Of a stretch of 64,000 nt of DNA, positions 9,338 to 20,300 are shown piece by piece (the first letter of the stretch is position 1; each line of letters begins with the position of its first letter). A program made the translations under genes and the position numbers. The DNA lies in assembly GCA_018296165.2 (NCBI GenBank), contig JACKQL020000023.1, positions 62,001 to 126,000 of the forward strand, written 5' to 3'. The DNA is from Termitomyces sp. T153 (taxonomy: Eukaryota > Basidiomycota > Agaricomycetes > Agaricales > Lyophyllaceae). Under the pieces are notes generated by a model. That model made no database searches. It was given only the letters and a program-made list of their open reading frames with translations, and was not told where the DNA came from.

Positions 9338-12300
9338 CTACTCATGACTGATGACTCCCAATACATTGCAGAATTTTTTGAATGCTTCATGCAGGAGAGA
9401 TTTTGTAAAGATGTCGGCTAGTATATCCTTAGTAGAGCAGTAACAAAGTTTGATTTCCTTGGTCTTGACATGCTTGCATAAGAAATGATGCTGAATGTCA
9501 ATGTGCTTAGCTTGTGAATGCATGACAGGGTTCCATGCCAGTGCTATGCAACCTTGGTTGTCTGCATGGATGACTGCCATGCATGATTGAGGATATCCAA
9601 GGTCCTCAAGGAGAGTGCAGAGCCAAATTGCCTCTTTGGTGGCATTTGATGCTGCCATATATTTGGCTTCCACAGTTGACAGTGCAACAGTGGGCTGCTT
9701 CTTGGCTGACCATGATATCAATCCTCCTGCTACATCAAACACAAAACCATTGATTGAGCAATGTGAGTCAATATCTTGCACCCAATTTGAGTCAGTCCAA
9801 CCAACAAGATTGCCTTTTTCACTCCCACTTCTTCCAAATTTGAGGACTATGTGGGCCATTGATAAGACCCATTTGTTGCTGAGCATCAATTTTGGTAATT
9901 TTGGACTGAGTGGCAGCTAACTATTTTGACATGGCACAAGTCACAACACTTAGCATGTGAGGCCTAGCCCCAAGGTCTGGAACAACATAGCCTTTGCATG
10001 TGACTTTAATGAACATGAGACTTGTCAGTCATGAAGAACATCATGTGGAGTCTGAACTTTGGGTCTAGAACAACAAGACCAAGACCTTTCTTAGTGACAA
10101 TCACTAGCAACTTCTTGGCAACAACACAGCATTCTACCCCCTGTATATGGACATATTGCCAGTTGTGTAATTTCTGATTTATCATTTTTCTTGTCGAGCT
10201 TACAAACATACTTGAACAGCATCTACACTTCAGACTTTGCTTATATTTTTCACTTGGTCATGGATTGACACCTCATATGTACCATAAACACCTTGGCAGA
10301 TGCTGTCGCTAGTGGCAATTATTTGCTTACTTTCCCATACTATACCTTTGAACAGTATAAATACTGCTTGTACATAGACATCCAATCATCAAACCTTACC
10401 CTCACTGAACACTACTCCTATTAAATCCCTTTATCTCTAAGCTTACCAGTTGGAAATTTCATCTTGCCTCTATAGCCTACTCTATATCTCACCCTCCATT
10501 GACAATGACTTAGTGACAAGTCTTGCTGACTCCAACTTTGACTTTATGTGGTACCAACTACAGGTGCCCTTAGCATTATTTCAACTCAGCAATGCTAGCA
10601 ACTATGGCTAGTGATTAGTTTGCATTTGTCCTCCATTCAGTCTCCCTATTACCACTCCTCCATTCCTTTCGCTACCCAACTCCTCTTTCACCATTAAAGT
10701 TTGCTTTGCATTAGTGACAAGTTCATCTTCATCTGTTTGCTCACACTAGTGACCCTCTGTTACCATCTAGTGACTTAGGCTGGCACTAGCAATCCTTCCA
10801 AAATTCACACTTCACACCTCAGTTTGCTCTTGTTCTCTGGGACAGTTACTGACTCACCCTTGACTATCAACTTCCTACTGCTAGCTACCCTATCTAGTGA
10901 CTAGTGCTAGGTCCTCCTTTCAGGTTTCCTGCACAGCACTAGGTGGCATAGGAGCACATCACCATGCCCTTTAGGTAGCATAGAATGCATTTTGTGGCTT
11001 CTAGGTGGGATTTTCTGGGGTTACCACTATATTGTGAAATGATTCCAACTGAATACTGTATGTTGGGTTGTGTTTGAGTGGCATACAACAGCATGCCAAT
11101 CATTTCCAAGTATTTCAATCCATTTGCAAATTTTAGATATTCTGAACATTCATTTTTCTCTTTTGGTGACTGTGAGATGGAGAGGGGTTGCTTGGTGATG
11201 GAAGGGGTTGATACAGGCACACATTCAGACATGCTGAATTGTGCGAGTATTTGGTGGACATAGGCTGTTTGATTTAGGGAAATGGTGTGTGATTGCCTAT
11301 CTCATTTGACTTGGATGCCTAGGATGTACCTTAGCTCTCCCAGGTCAGAGATCTCAAACTTGGCAGACAAATCAGTCTTGAACTTTTGCAGGGTTGCAAG
11401 GCTCTTTGCAGTGAGGGCTATGTCATTGACATACACCAAGACTAACATTGTGATTTCACCATCTTTTCTTAGGACATAAAGATAGTTGTTGTCTGCCTGG
11501 CTTTTTTCAAAGCCAGCTGGGAATATTGGCATATGCAACTGACCCAAATATTTGTAGGTGAGAGATGTCAGGCTTTTTGCCTGTCCAGGCTTCCTGAGGT
11601 ACAATACTGTCCAGTGCAAACATTGGCAAGCAGGATTGAATGTGGACTGCATACATGAATGCCTTGCCCCAGTAGCATAGGTCCATTCCCACAGAGTGGA
11701 GCATGCAGTGTACCATCTCAAAGAGTATGGCAATGGCCCTTTTGGCTATCCCATTTTGCTTGGGTGTGTAGGGCACAGTTGTTTTGTGAAGGACTCCATT
11801 ATGATGGCAGAAGCTAGTGAGTAACTCCTTCAGGAATTCAGTCCCAACTTCTGAATGCATTCTTTTCAGTTTTAGCCCTGACTGTCTTTTGAGCATTGCA
11901 ATTATGTCTTGTAGCACAGCACCAGCCTTGCTCTTCTGTTTTAGTAGTTCACCAACAGTAAAACAAGAGCTGAGTTCAACAACAACCAGGGCATATCACA
12001 TTCCTGTCCATGTCTCAATGGACATCAGACCAGTAAGATTAACTATGATGAGGCCCATCTTCTCATAGGTGGTGGTGCTTGCATGGGGAAATGGTTGGCA
12101 ATGTGATTTGCCAAGGGTGCATCTCTTGCAAACATGGTCATAGGTAGTGGGGGATGAGATGGTAAGGCCAGTTACCATGTTCTTCTGTTGCATGTCCCTG
12201 ATTGCATCATGGTTCAAGTGTCCTAGGCAATGGTGCCACAGACAGAGACTCCTACTCACAACATAAGCAGACTCATTTTGAATTGCAATGTAGGTGATAT

Positions 12301-13596
12301 GATACAAGGTACCTGTGCTACCCAATAATGACACACAGAATAACTCTGTCCCACCCTTTGACACAACTAGTCCAATGCCTGATCCCTCCATGTAGCTTCT
12401 GTAAGTCATGCCCTGGCATTGTAAGGTTCCAAAACTAACAAGCTTGGTGGCAATTTTGGGAACATGGAGGACCCCAGCAAGAGTGACAGTCTTGTGGCCA
12501 TTTGGTAACCACATTTGAAATTTGATAGTTTCATGCCCTGCCATGGGTATGTTGCAGGCATCTCCCACTGAGATCCAGTTGTTGTCTGAGCTGGCAGTGA
12601 CAGGTGTGTACATGACAAAGAAGGAGGGGTCAAAGAACATGTGTGATGTCATGCCTGAATCAAGGAGCATGTCACCAGTATGATCAAATCTTCCAGCCAT
12701 GTACACCTGTCCAAGCTCACAACAAAGTCCTTGGAAGTCAGTGACAGTGAGGTTGGCAGCTCCCAAACCTTTGCTGATCCTCTTTTTCTTCTCATCCTCA
12801 ATGCACTTGGGGCACTTGTTGGTCCAGTGACCAAGTGCCTTGCAGTAGCAGCATTTGTTGTCAGCTTTAGGCTTTCAGCCTTTCTTCTTGCTGTCAGGCT
12901 TCTTTGAGGCAAGCAGAGTGGTCTTGCTCTCTTTCTCACAGAATTGGCAGTTGTATTTGGCCTGAAGTTGGGTCAACATGTCTTCAGAGGTGAGCATTTC
13001 CATTCCAAACAGCTGAATCTTGATCAGATCCCAGGATGATGCAGGTGGCAATAAGAGAACAAGCACATAGGCAATGTGGATATCAGGGAGTTTCTTGCCA
13101 GCCACTGTGATTTTTTTCTTGATGTCAAGCATTGTGGCAATGTGGTCAGCCATACTGGTGCCATCAGCATACTCCCAAGTGTACAGTTCCTCAAAGTAGT
13201 AATGTATATTGATTTTTTGCTGATTTGTGATATGTATGGCCTTCCAGCTATCCCACATAGCTTTGGCAGTGAGCTTGTCTGCCACATGGGGCCACTGAGA
13301 GCTCTTGGCTGCAGACTTCATCAGTCCCTGTGCTGCCTGATCCCACAACATCCACTCAAGGTGTTCCTTCTTCTCAGCTTTCCAGGTAACCTCACCTGGT
13401 CCTTTGGACTTGATGCTAGATGCTTTTGAGGATGGTTCTTGTCACTGGTGACAATGAGCCAGAGGTTGCAGGATTGCAGAGTGGCTTTCATGAGTTTGGC
13501 CCACAGTGCATAGTTCTCACCATTGAGTTTTGGAAATTTGAATGCATCTCCAGGGCTGGAGGATGCAGCATTGAGTAGACTGCTTGCAGGGCCCAT
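9338..13596 (-). pseudogene. Copia-1 gag-pol polyprotein (broken)
   Basis: A single polyprotein frame begins at ATG 13596, inside the primer-binding site, and would run to about 9338. Gag is at 13596-12880 (FPKLNGENYALW near the start). A CCHC zinc knuckle is near 12850-12800. Protease with LLDSGMTSHMF is near 12650. The integrase HHCC region (HHCLGHLNH..CKRCTLGKSH) is at about 12240-12110, and the integrase core is at about 11960-11520. Reverse transcriptase with LVYVNDIALT (normally YVDDI) is near 11430. The connection segment CILCYLKG is near 10975, and RNase H with VALSTVEAKYMAAS is near 9680. Frameshifts separate these parts and a large insertion splits reverse transcriptase from RNase H. 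The YVDD-to-YVND change also indicates inactivity. Confidence 0.9.
9856..10965. mobile_element. LTR-like insertion (candidate solo LTR) inside Copia-1
   Basis: The copia polyprotein breaks after ..CYLKGM and resumes with ..AHIVLKFGRSG, so about 1.1 kb (9860-10961) is foreign. It begins TG and ends CA, and CCAT is present on both sides (9856-9859 and 10962-10965), as expected for target duplication. No protein motifs occur. It contains a TATA-like ACAGTATAAATACTG at about 10356 and many CTAGTGAC/GCTAGC words. Parts of it (around 10600) resemble 36.9-37.1 kb, suggesting a shared LTR family. Confidence 0.65.
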
Positions 13597-13600
13597 AACC

Positions 13601-13877
13601 TAACAGACAGGTAGTTCAAATACATGCAGGGAAGGTTGCAGTCAGCATGGGGAGGTAACAATAGAGTCTTGACTTAGAAATCACACAAGGAGCTAGAGTT
13701 CAATGTGAATGGTTGATTGGATATGTAAGGACACAATGTAACTATCATGCTCATCTGGAGTTCAACATGAATGGTTGAACCCCATGTGGGTGATTGCAGC
13801 ACAAAAAACTCAGAGAGTTTGTGAGTGTTAGTATTTGGGGGTCCAGACATGATGACAATTGAGGAATACTTTCATCA
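13601..13877 (-). repeat. 5' LTR of Copia-1
   Basis: 277 bp partner of 9038-9314. In the minus orientation it ends CTGTCTGTTA and is followed directly by GGTTATGGGC, the primer-binding site. Confidence 0.92.
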
Positions 13878-13882
13878 GCTTA

Positions 13883-15940
13883 ACCCAATTGAAATGATAT
13901 GATCAGTTATTTATCACATATGTTATTGAATGCTAATCTAAATAATAGCATTGGAGCTGGGAAAGATACAGGTATCAGCAAGTCTTAAAGCCATCCTTCA
14001 AGGTTTCAAAGCAAGCTGCTATTGAAACACTTGATACATGTCCAACTGATGTTATATGCAGGTTTGCAAACCAACTTGTATGTGTACCAACTTGGCTTGA
14101 TGGGGAGAGCTGCTGCATGGGCTGTGCAAAAGTATAAGGGGTTATTGTATCATCTCAAGGGCTGCTCTGCTGCACCTGGAGGCCTCTGCCTTGAAAAATA
14201 TATGAAATTGACCAAAAATTTGGCCATACCCAATTTCCCATGGGAAAAAGTCAGGAGATGTGTTTTCAGCCATATTTTAGCATTCTGAGTCTGATCCTGT
14301 GCTTACTTTCACTTAAAAATTATCATTCCTGAGATATCAAATCAGAGGACTTTGCTTGTCCATAACTGTAGACTTGATGTGGTGTGCTGCTTCACCAGGC
14401 ATCTCTTAAGTTCATGAACATTCATTTCTGACTTGTCTACACAAGTTGAATACTCACTGCAGATCAATGATTGCCAGTGATCAAGCTCCTCAGCTGGTGT
14501 AGCCTGATTTACCTAGGGCTGTATACCATCTGTTACTCTCCTGTAGCTTGGATTGCCCCTTTATTTGGACATCACAAATTTGTCACTCTTACTTCAAGCT
14601 CTGCTCCAACAGTTTTTTTGAGTCAGATGCAACATGTTGTGCACAGCACAAACTGTGAAATCCTGACAATTGGAGAAATTAAGGAAATCCAATAAAACAT
14701 AGACATTTTGAGGATATCTTTTTGTAAATATACCCTTGAGCAAATTTACAAGAAATGGTAAACTTTCCATGAATTTTGACAAGATAACTCATAGATCCTA
14801 CTTGTCAAAATGACTCAAACCCCATGCATGCACATGTGCACATGTGCCTGCCATACTAGTTACATTCCTGCACTCAATTCACTTACAGTGGTTTCCCAAT
14901 ACATGAGACATCACTGATCTTTGAGACAAAGCCTGATTACTTGTCTTCCTCTAATTCAATCTCATTGGATATTTTGTGTATTGATACTTGATCAAAATGG
15001 ATCTTGAGTTTAGGCCTGTGTAGAACATTTGTTTAGGAGATACCTCTGAATCAGTTTGAAATCTGTTTGAAGCAAGATAAAATTAATTATATTTTGCATT
15101 ATGGCCCTGCTTTGTTGCAGGATTTCATATGTGAGCATAGAACCAGAATTTGGATATTCAGATGCAAGAATATCTATTGAATATATCTCAGAGGACTTTG
15201 ACTATCAAGAGGACTTGAGAGATCACTGTAAGACTGTCAAATGCATACATCTTTATGAATCAGGCTAGAAATGGTGTGTTTGGCACTGATTGCACTGTTA
15301 GATTTTCCATATAATCATTATCATCAATACATGAGGCAAAATTGTGTATGGTCAACATGAAGACATCAATTCATCTGTCTATAATATTGGAACCCCACCT
15401 CTGAAGGTTACAAATTTTTCTGACAGAAATTTTTATTTGGTTGTCCCAAAGACCAAGAAAACACTGTATACTCTAGACATGCAGTGATGTATATTGATTT
15501 TCTTAAAAAGAATCATTGCAAATTGAGGCACAATACCCTTGACCTGGAAAAAAATCATGCTACTGGATGACATGGTCACAGCTTGCCAGCTGTACTAAGG
15601 GGCCTAGACCTGGAGTACCCTAGACCCTAAATACACATGTTACAGTATCACAGATCACTTGTACAGTTGGTAAGTATTAGCAAATATAATTTAAGTTTGA
15701 GTACACCACATCAGTCCAGGCTCCTTAACTGTCCCTCTGCTGACATGATGCAGCAGGAGGCTTTGAGTTCAACCCATGTCCCCTACCACCTGGGGCTTGG
15801 GGGTTAGCCACACAAGGGAGGTTTAGTAGGCATTATGGCTATAAAAGGTCATTGAGGCCTACAGTGTCTTTCAGATTTAATTAAAAAATTCATGCATAAA
15901 AACATTCCTTTCTTGGTGACATGGAAGCCAAAGCTGCCAA
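13883..15940. other. CpG-poor sequence without recognisable genes
   Basis: Contains only short open frames without conserved motifs (for example 14022-14288 on the plus strand). The composition matches the neighbouring transposons, so it is probably old, unrecognised repeat sequence. Confidence 0.35.
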
Positions 15941-15969
15941 GTTCCCTCTAGTTGAAACTCCCTGTGGGC

Positions 15970-16300
15970 TTGTGCCAGCTGCACTCAATCTTTAATGTTG
16001 GCAAGCTGTTCCCAGCTCTAGAAGACCCTGTCTCTAGTCACTGACCTGAACCACCACCACCATCAATTCTGCTTAATGATGAGAAGGAGTACAAGGTGGA
16101 GGAGATTCTGGATAGTAGGGTGTTCTGGGAGTATTTCTAGTCCAAAGTGAAGTAGAAAGATATAGTATTGAGGACATCTCTTGGGAACCCAGACAAATGT
16201 ATGTGCACCAGCTCTGGTCCAGGATTTTTATAACAGGCACCCCAGTGTGCCAAAGCAATCCAAGGCATTTACCCTATCTCAGCAGCTGACCAAGCAATCC
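15970..16300 (+). pseudogene. Ty3/gypsy integrase C-terminus with chromodomain (relic)
   Basis: The plus strand reads KLFPALEDP, then PPPPSILLNDEKEYKVEEIL near 16050-16120, followed after frameshifts by ALVQDFYNRHPSVPK near 16210. This is the end of a gypsy-type integrase plus chromodomain. No reverse transcriptase or LTR accompanies it here. It is related to the shorter fragment at about 4955-5110. Confidence 0.7.
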
Positions 16301-16616
16301 ACAACTTCTTCTACTCTATATGCCAAGACACTGCATACTAGAGGGGTGGTAATATCAGGGGACTGCTCATACTGGACCCCATTCTTGTTTTCTTTATTTG
16401 GAGCTGGTTTCTCACTCCCATCCTCCCATCTACTGGGGACAAGTACTTTCAAAATCAAGGGCTATCTAACAGTTATATTTTCACATAGTAATATGCCCAG
16501 AGGCTAAAAATCAAGGCCATTTACAATGGATTTTTGTTTTTGAAATGGATTCTGGATTTGGTTGTTGTTGAGTGATTTTTTTAGAAGCTTTAGAGTAAAT
16601 TTTCCAAACACTGGCA

Positions 16617-16905
16617 TGATCACCTTACTACATATTCATGTGTTTATCAGCATAGAGACACATTGACATGGCACAACACCTTCAGTTGTTCTCCTATTCA
16701 GACAATAGATGCTGAAGGTGTAAGTACCACTCTTGCTATTATATTATCACTATAGCTGCTGATACTTTACATATAGTCATACCTATATTTCTCAGGTATG
16801 ACTAATATAGTTGTTCTCTCATTTAAACAATGGATGCTGAAGGTTCATACCTATATTTCTTAGGTTCTTTCCTTTGTTGTCAAGGTCCTCAGATCCAGTG
16901 TGGCA
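16617..16905 (+). repeat. 5' LTR of Copia-2
   Basis: 289 bp, TG..CA termini. Internal short repeats include two copies of a GACAAT(A/G)GATGCTGAAGG-like word and two of CATACCTATATTTCT. Confidence 0.92.
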
Positions 16906-17304
16906 GGTTATGGGCATCCTGCCAGGAATTGCTAGCACCTACTGAGTTCCCAGAGACAACTCTGTTCTTTTCTTTGCATTTTAGATCTCTGCATTGATTG
17001 CTCTAGTCTATGCCATGTGCATTTCTCTTGCTTGTCTAATTATCCATAAATGTCCAATCCTTTTGATGCCAACACATGTTTGTGTTCACAGGCAGCTTTA
17101 ATTCATTCATGTAGACTTTCATGAGTTGCCTGATCAGGTTGTCCTTCCCAGTCCAATGGTTTCTCTCAAGATCTACCACCTCATTTCTCTTCCTTCTCTC
17201 ATGATTCTTCAGATACATTAGTCTCACATCCTTCTCTTCATTTCCAACCTTTCTATGCACCAATTTAGCCACATATATCCATATCTTCTCATCCTTCTTT
17301 TGTT

Positions 17305-20300
17305 TTGGATTCTCTAGCTATGCCAGCACTGGCCTCTTCACATTCTCATGTTTCTTTACCTCAAGGACTACATGTTCCTACCCCTGTATCTTCTTTTCCC
17401 TATGCAAACCTTTTCTTGTCCTGTCTCTGCACCTGTTTCCACAGTCAATGTTTTCCTGCTCCAGGATTTCCTCATTTTCCTGCACCTTTTCAGACTCTCA
17501 CTGCACTTTCTTCTTTGATACCTCTTTCCTTCATGCCTCCAGTTATTCCTGATCCTGTTTTTTCTTGCCCTCCTTCTGTATTCTTAGATCCTTGTAATCC
17601 TTCCCCTGTATCATCACCACCTCTTGTTCCTCCTTGTCTTTATTTTCCTCCTCCTGCTCATACTTTTCTATGTCCTGTTTTTTCTCAGCATCCTTCACAA
17701 GCACCTTTTCATACTGTACCCCTACCTATGCCACCTGCACATCCTTTCCCTGTTTTGCATTATCCCATACCTGCACCAGGTACTTACCCCTTTTTCTCTT
17801 ACTACTCTCCTTATCCTTTCCATTCCCCTAATGTTCCTCAAGCTACACTTGATTCTTGTTCCAACTTTAAATCTCCTTCTTTGGGTACCATCCCTAAACT
17901 TTCTTCTTTAGACTAGGGCAACTGAATTGGTCCTATGATGGCTCTCATTGACCAAATGGGTTTGAATGGACACATTTGTCCAATACCCCCTTTGGACACA
18001 CCTTATGATCCAACATGTAAAGTTGTACTACTGCCAACTCCTCCTCCACACCACACTCAGGCTGAATCTAAGGCGTATGAGTTTTTCTGGAAAGACAATA
18101 ATATTGTCACCTATGTCTTGTCTGGGAAACTTTTGGCTGAGATTTTTAACTCTCTACCTCCAGCTCATGGGGATCTGCATAACTCCCAGTTCAGATTGCA
18201 TAGTGGGTAATGATCTTGTCTGAGAGAATACTGGTTGTCATTGATGCTGACTTCTACATCATGCAGTCATGCAAATTTATTACCTTCTAGGAGATTATAA
18301 ATATTCTGCATGCACTCAACTTGACCAGGGTGAGGTCATGCAACTGCATGAACAAAAGAGTGGTAGTTGCCTCAGCTTGTGATTTCATGGATTTTTTTCA
18401 CAAGAACTTTAGTGTTGGGAGTGCTGCAATGGCTCAACACATCAAAGATTCTGTACTTAATCTCATCTGTGCTCCAAATGCTATCCCATCATATGTCCAG
18501 TTCTGGCAGATCACAGTAAATCAAGTTGCAAAGACACCTTGGGATTCACTCCCTATGAATGTATCCAGCAGTTTATGGATGGTGTTCCAGATCACAAGGC
18601 ATATGCTTATGTTTGTGAAGAAGTCCAGCAGTCTTGGAATCACAACCCAAATGGTACTTTTGATTTTTACTCACTTGCTAACACCATTCTTGACATTGAC
18701 ATTGATGTTTGCCACTGTCATGCAACATGTTCAAACTCTAGACCTGCAAATACAATATCCTCTGTCAGACTATTTCTAGTTCCACATCCTCCTTGCAACC
18801 TGAAAATTCTTTGTCCTCTCAACCTGCATCCTCCAAAGGCTCTTTTCAGCAACACTCTATTACAGGGGATTCTTCTTGTGACATTTCTAGTTGGCCACAG
18901 GCAAACATAGTAGTATCATCAGATCCAGCAACTGATGTGTTACTACCCCTCCCTCTTCTATACCAAATGATACAAATGTACTACCTACCATTGTTGAAGA
19001 GGAACCAAATAAAACCATTTTTCATTTCTACAAGTCATTGTCTGAGTCTGATGATCTTTCTCCATACTTTGCCTTTATCAGCTCAGCAGATCCAGTGGTC
19101 CTGGTTTTGGTTTCACTGTGTTTCAATGCTATTCTGGATTCAGGCTGCACTACTCATGTCATACACAATTGGAAATGGTTTTGGTCTTATCACACTAGTT
19201 TGGCAGTTGTATTCTTACTACTTTAGCTCACAGTGAATGTTGTTTTCAAGCTCATGTCAATGGTCAATATGTCACACTCATTTTATGCACCAGACATTCC
19301 TATCAATCTCTTATCTGTGGGTTCTATGGTCAAGCATGGCATGGATGTCCATTTTACAAAGAACACCACATCCATATTCCTTCCTGACTCCTCTCTGCAT
19401 TTCCACTCCAAATCCTTGACAGCTACAATGCACAATTGTTTATTATTTCTTTTTCATGATTTTGTACTACCTGGTACCTCATTCAAATCTATTTTACACT
19501 TTGCTGGGCCAGTGCTTTCTCTTCCTTCTGTTACTGCCATGCCAGATCCATAGCATTGACATCTTGGCCATCTGGCTTGTGAGACTACTAGGACTATCCT
19601 CACCAAGGACTATGTTTCTGGGGTTGAATACACAGGTGTTTTTGAATGACAATCACTGTATACCTTGTATTGTTGGCAAACAACCTGCTTGGTTGTTTGA
19701 TAATTTTTGCCATTGTGCAGTCAGGATTGGTGAATTACTGCATATGGACTCTTGTGGTCCTTTCCCAACTCTCTTTGCAAATGGTTGCACTAGTCATTTT
19801 CACTCTATCCTTGATGATTTATCTAACTTGGGAACATGGCACTTCTTTCATCTAAAAGTCAAGCAACCAAACATTTCAAGACCTTCCAGGCTCAGCTTGA
19901 ACTCAAATCAGGAAACAAAGTTCAAACTGTCTACTGTGATGGCACTGAAGAGTTTGTGGCTGGTGATCTTCAGAAACATCTTGATTCTCTTGGCATTGTT
20001 CTCCAGTCTACTGCTGCTTATGCTCATCAGCAGAATGGCACAAGTTGAGTGCTATATTTGTACTATTGAAGACACTGCTCAATCATTGATGGTAGACTCA
20101 GGTCTTCCTTTATCTTTCCTTGGCAATGCTATACTTATAGCACAGCACTTGCAAAACTGCATTCCAACTACCACCCTCCCAGCTCTCACCACTCCATTCA
20201 AAATTGTTGAAGGTAAGAAACCTGACTTATCCTATCTGTTTGCAGTATAATTCATAAGCAGTGCAATTAAGAAGGCAGTTTTGACATCACCCAATACACC

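Larger units (their letters stand above)
9033..13882 (-). mobile_element. Copia-1: Ty1/copia LTR retrotransposon with target-site duplication
   Basis: A complete but inactivated element at 9038-13877, flanked by the direct repeat GCTTA at 9033-9037 and 13878-13882. The two LTRs are both 277 bp (9038-9314 and 13601-13877). In element orientation they begin TGA and end TTA. The primer-binding site GGTTATGGGC follows the 5' LTR directly, the same sequence used by Drosophila copia, where a half initiator-tRNA-Met acts as primer. Gene order gag, protease, integrase, reverse transcriptase, RNase H is copia-type. An LTR-like element is inserted at 9860-10961. Confidence 0.93.

Noticed and set aside
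15735..15790. A GTTCAACCC word resembling a tRNA B box, suggesting a tRNA gene or SINE
   Set aside because: No convincing A box or cloverleaf around it; kept only as a chance match.
17305..17916. Separate Ser/Pro-rich secreted protein gene
   Set aside because: It lies between the Copia-2 5' LTR and gag, is CpG-free and pyrimidine-biased, so it is better read as element leader or gag.
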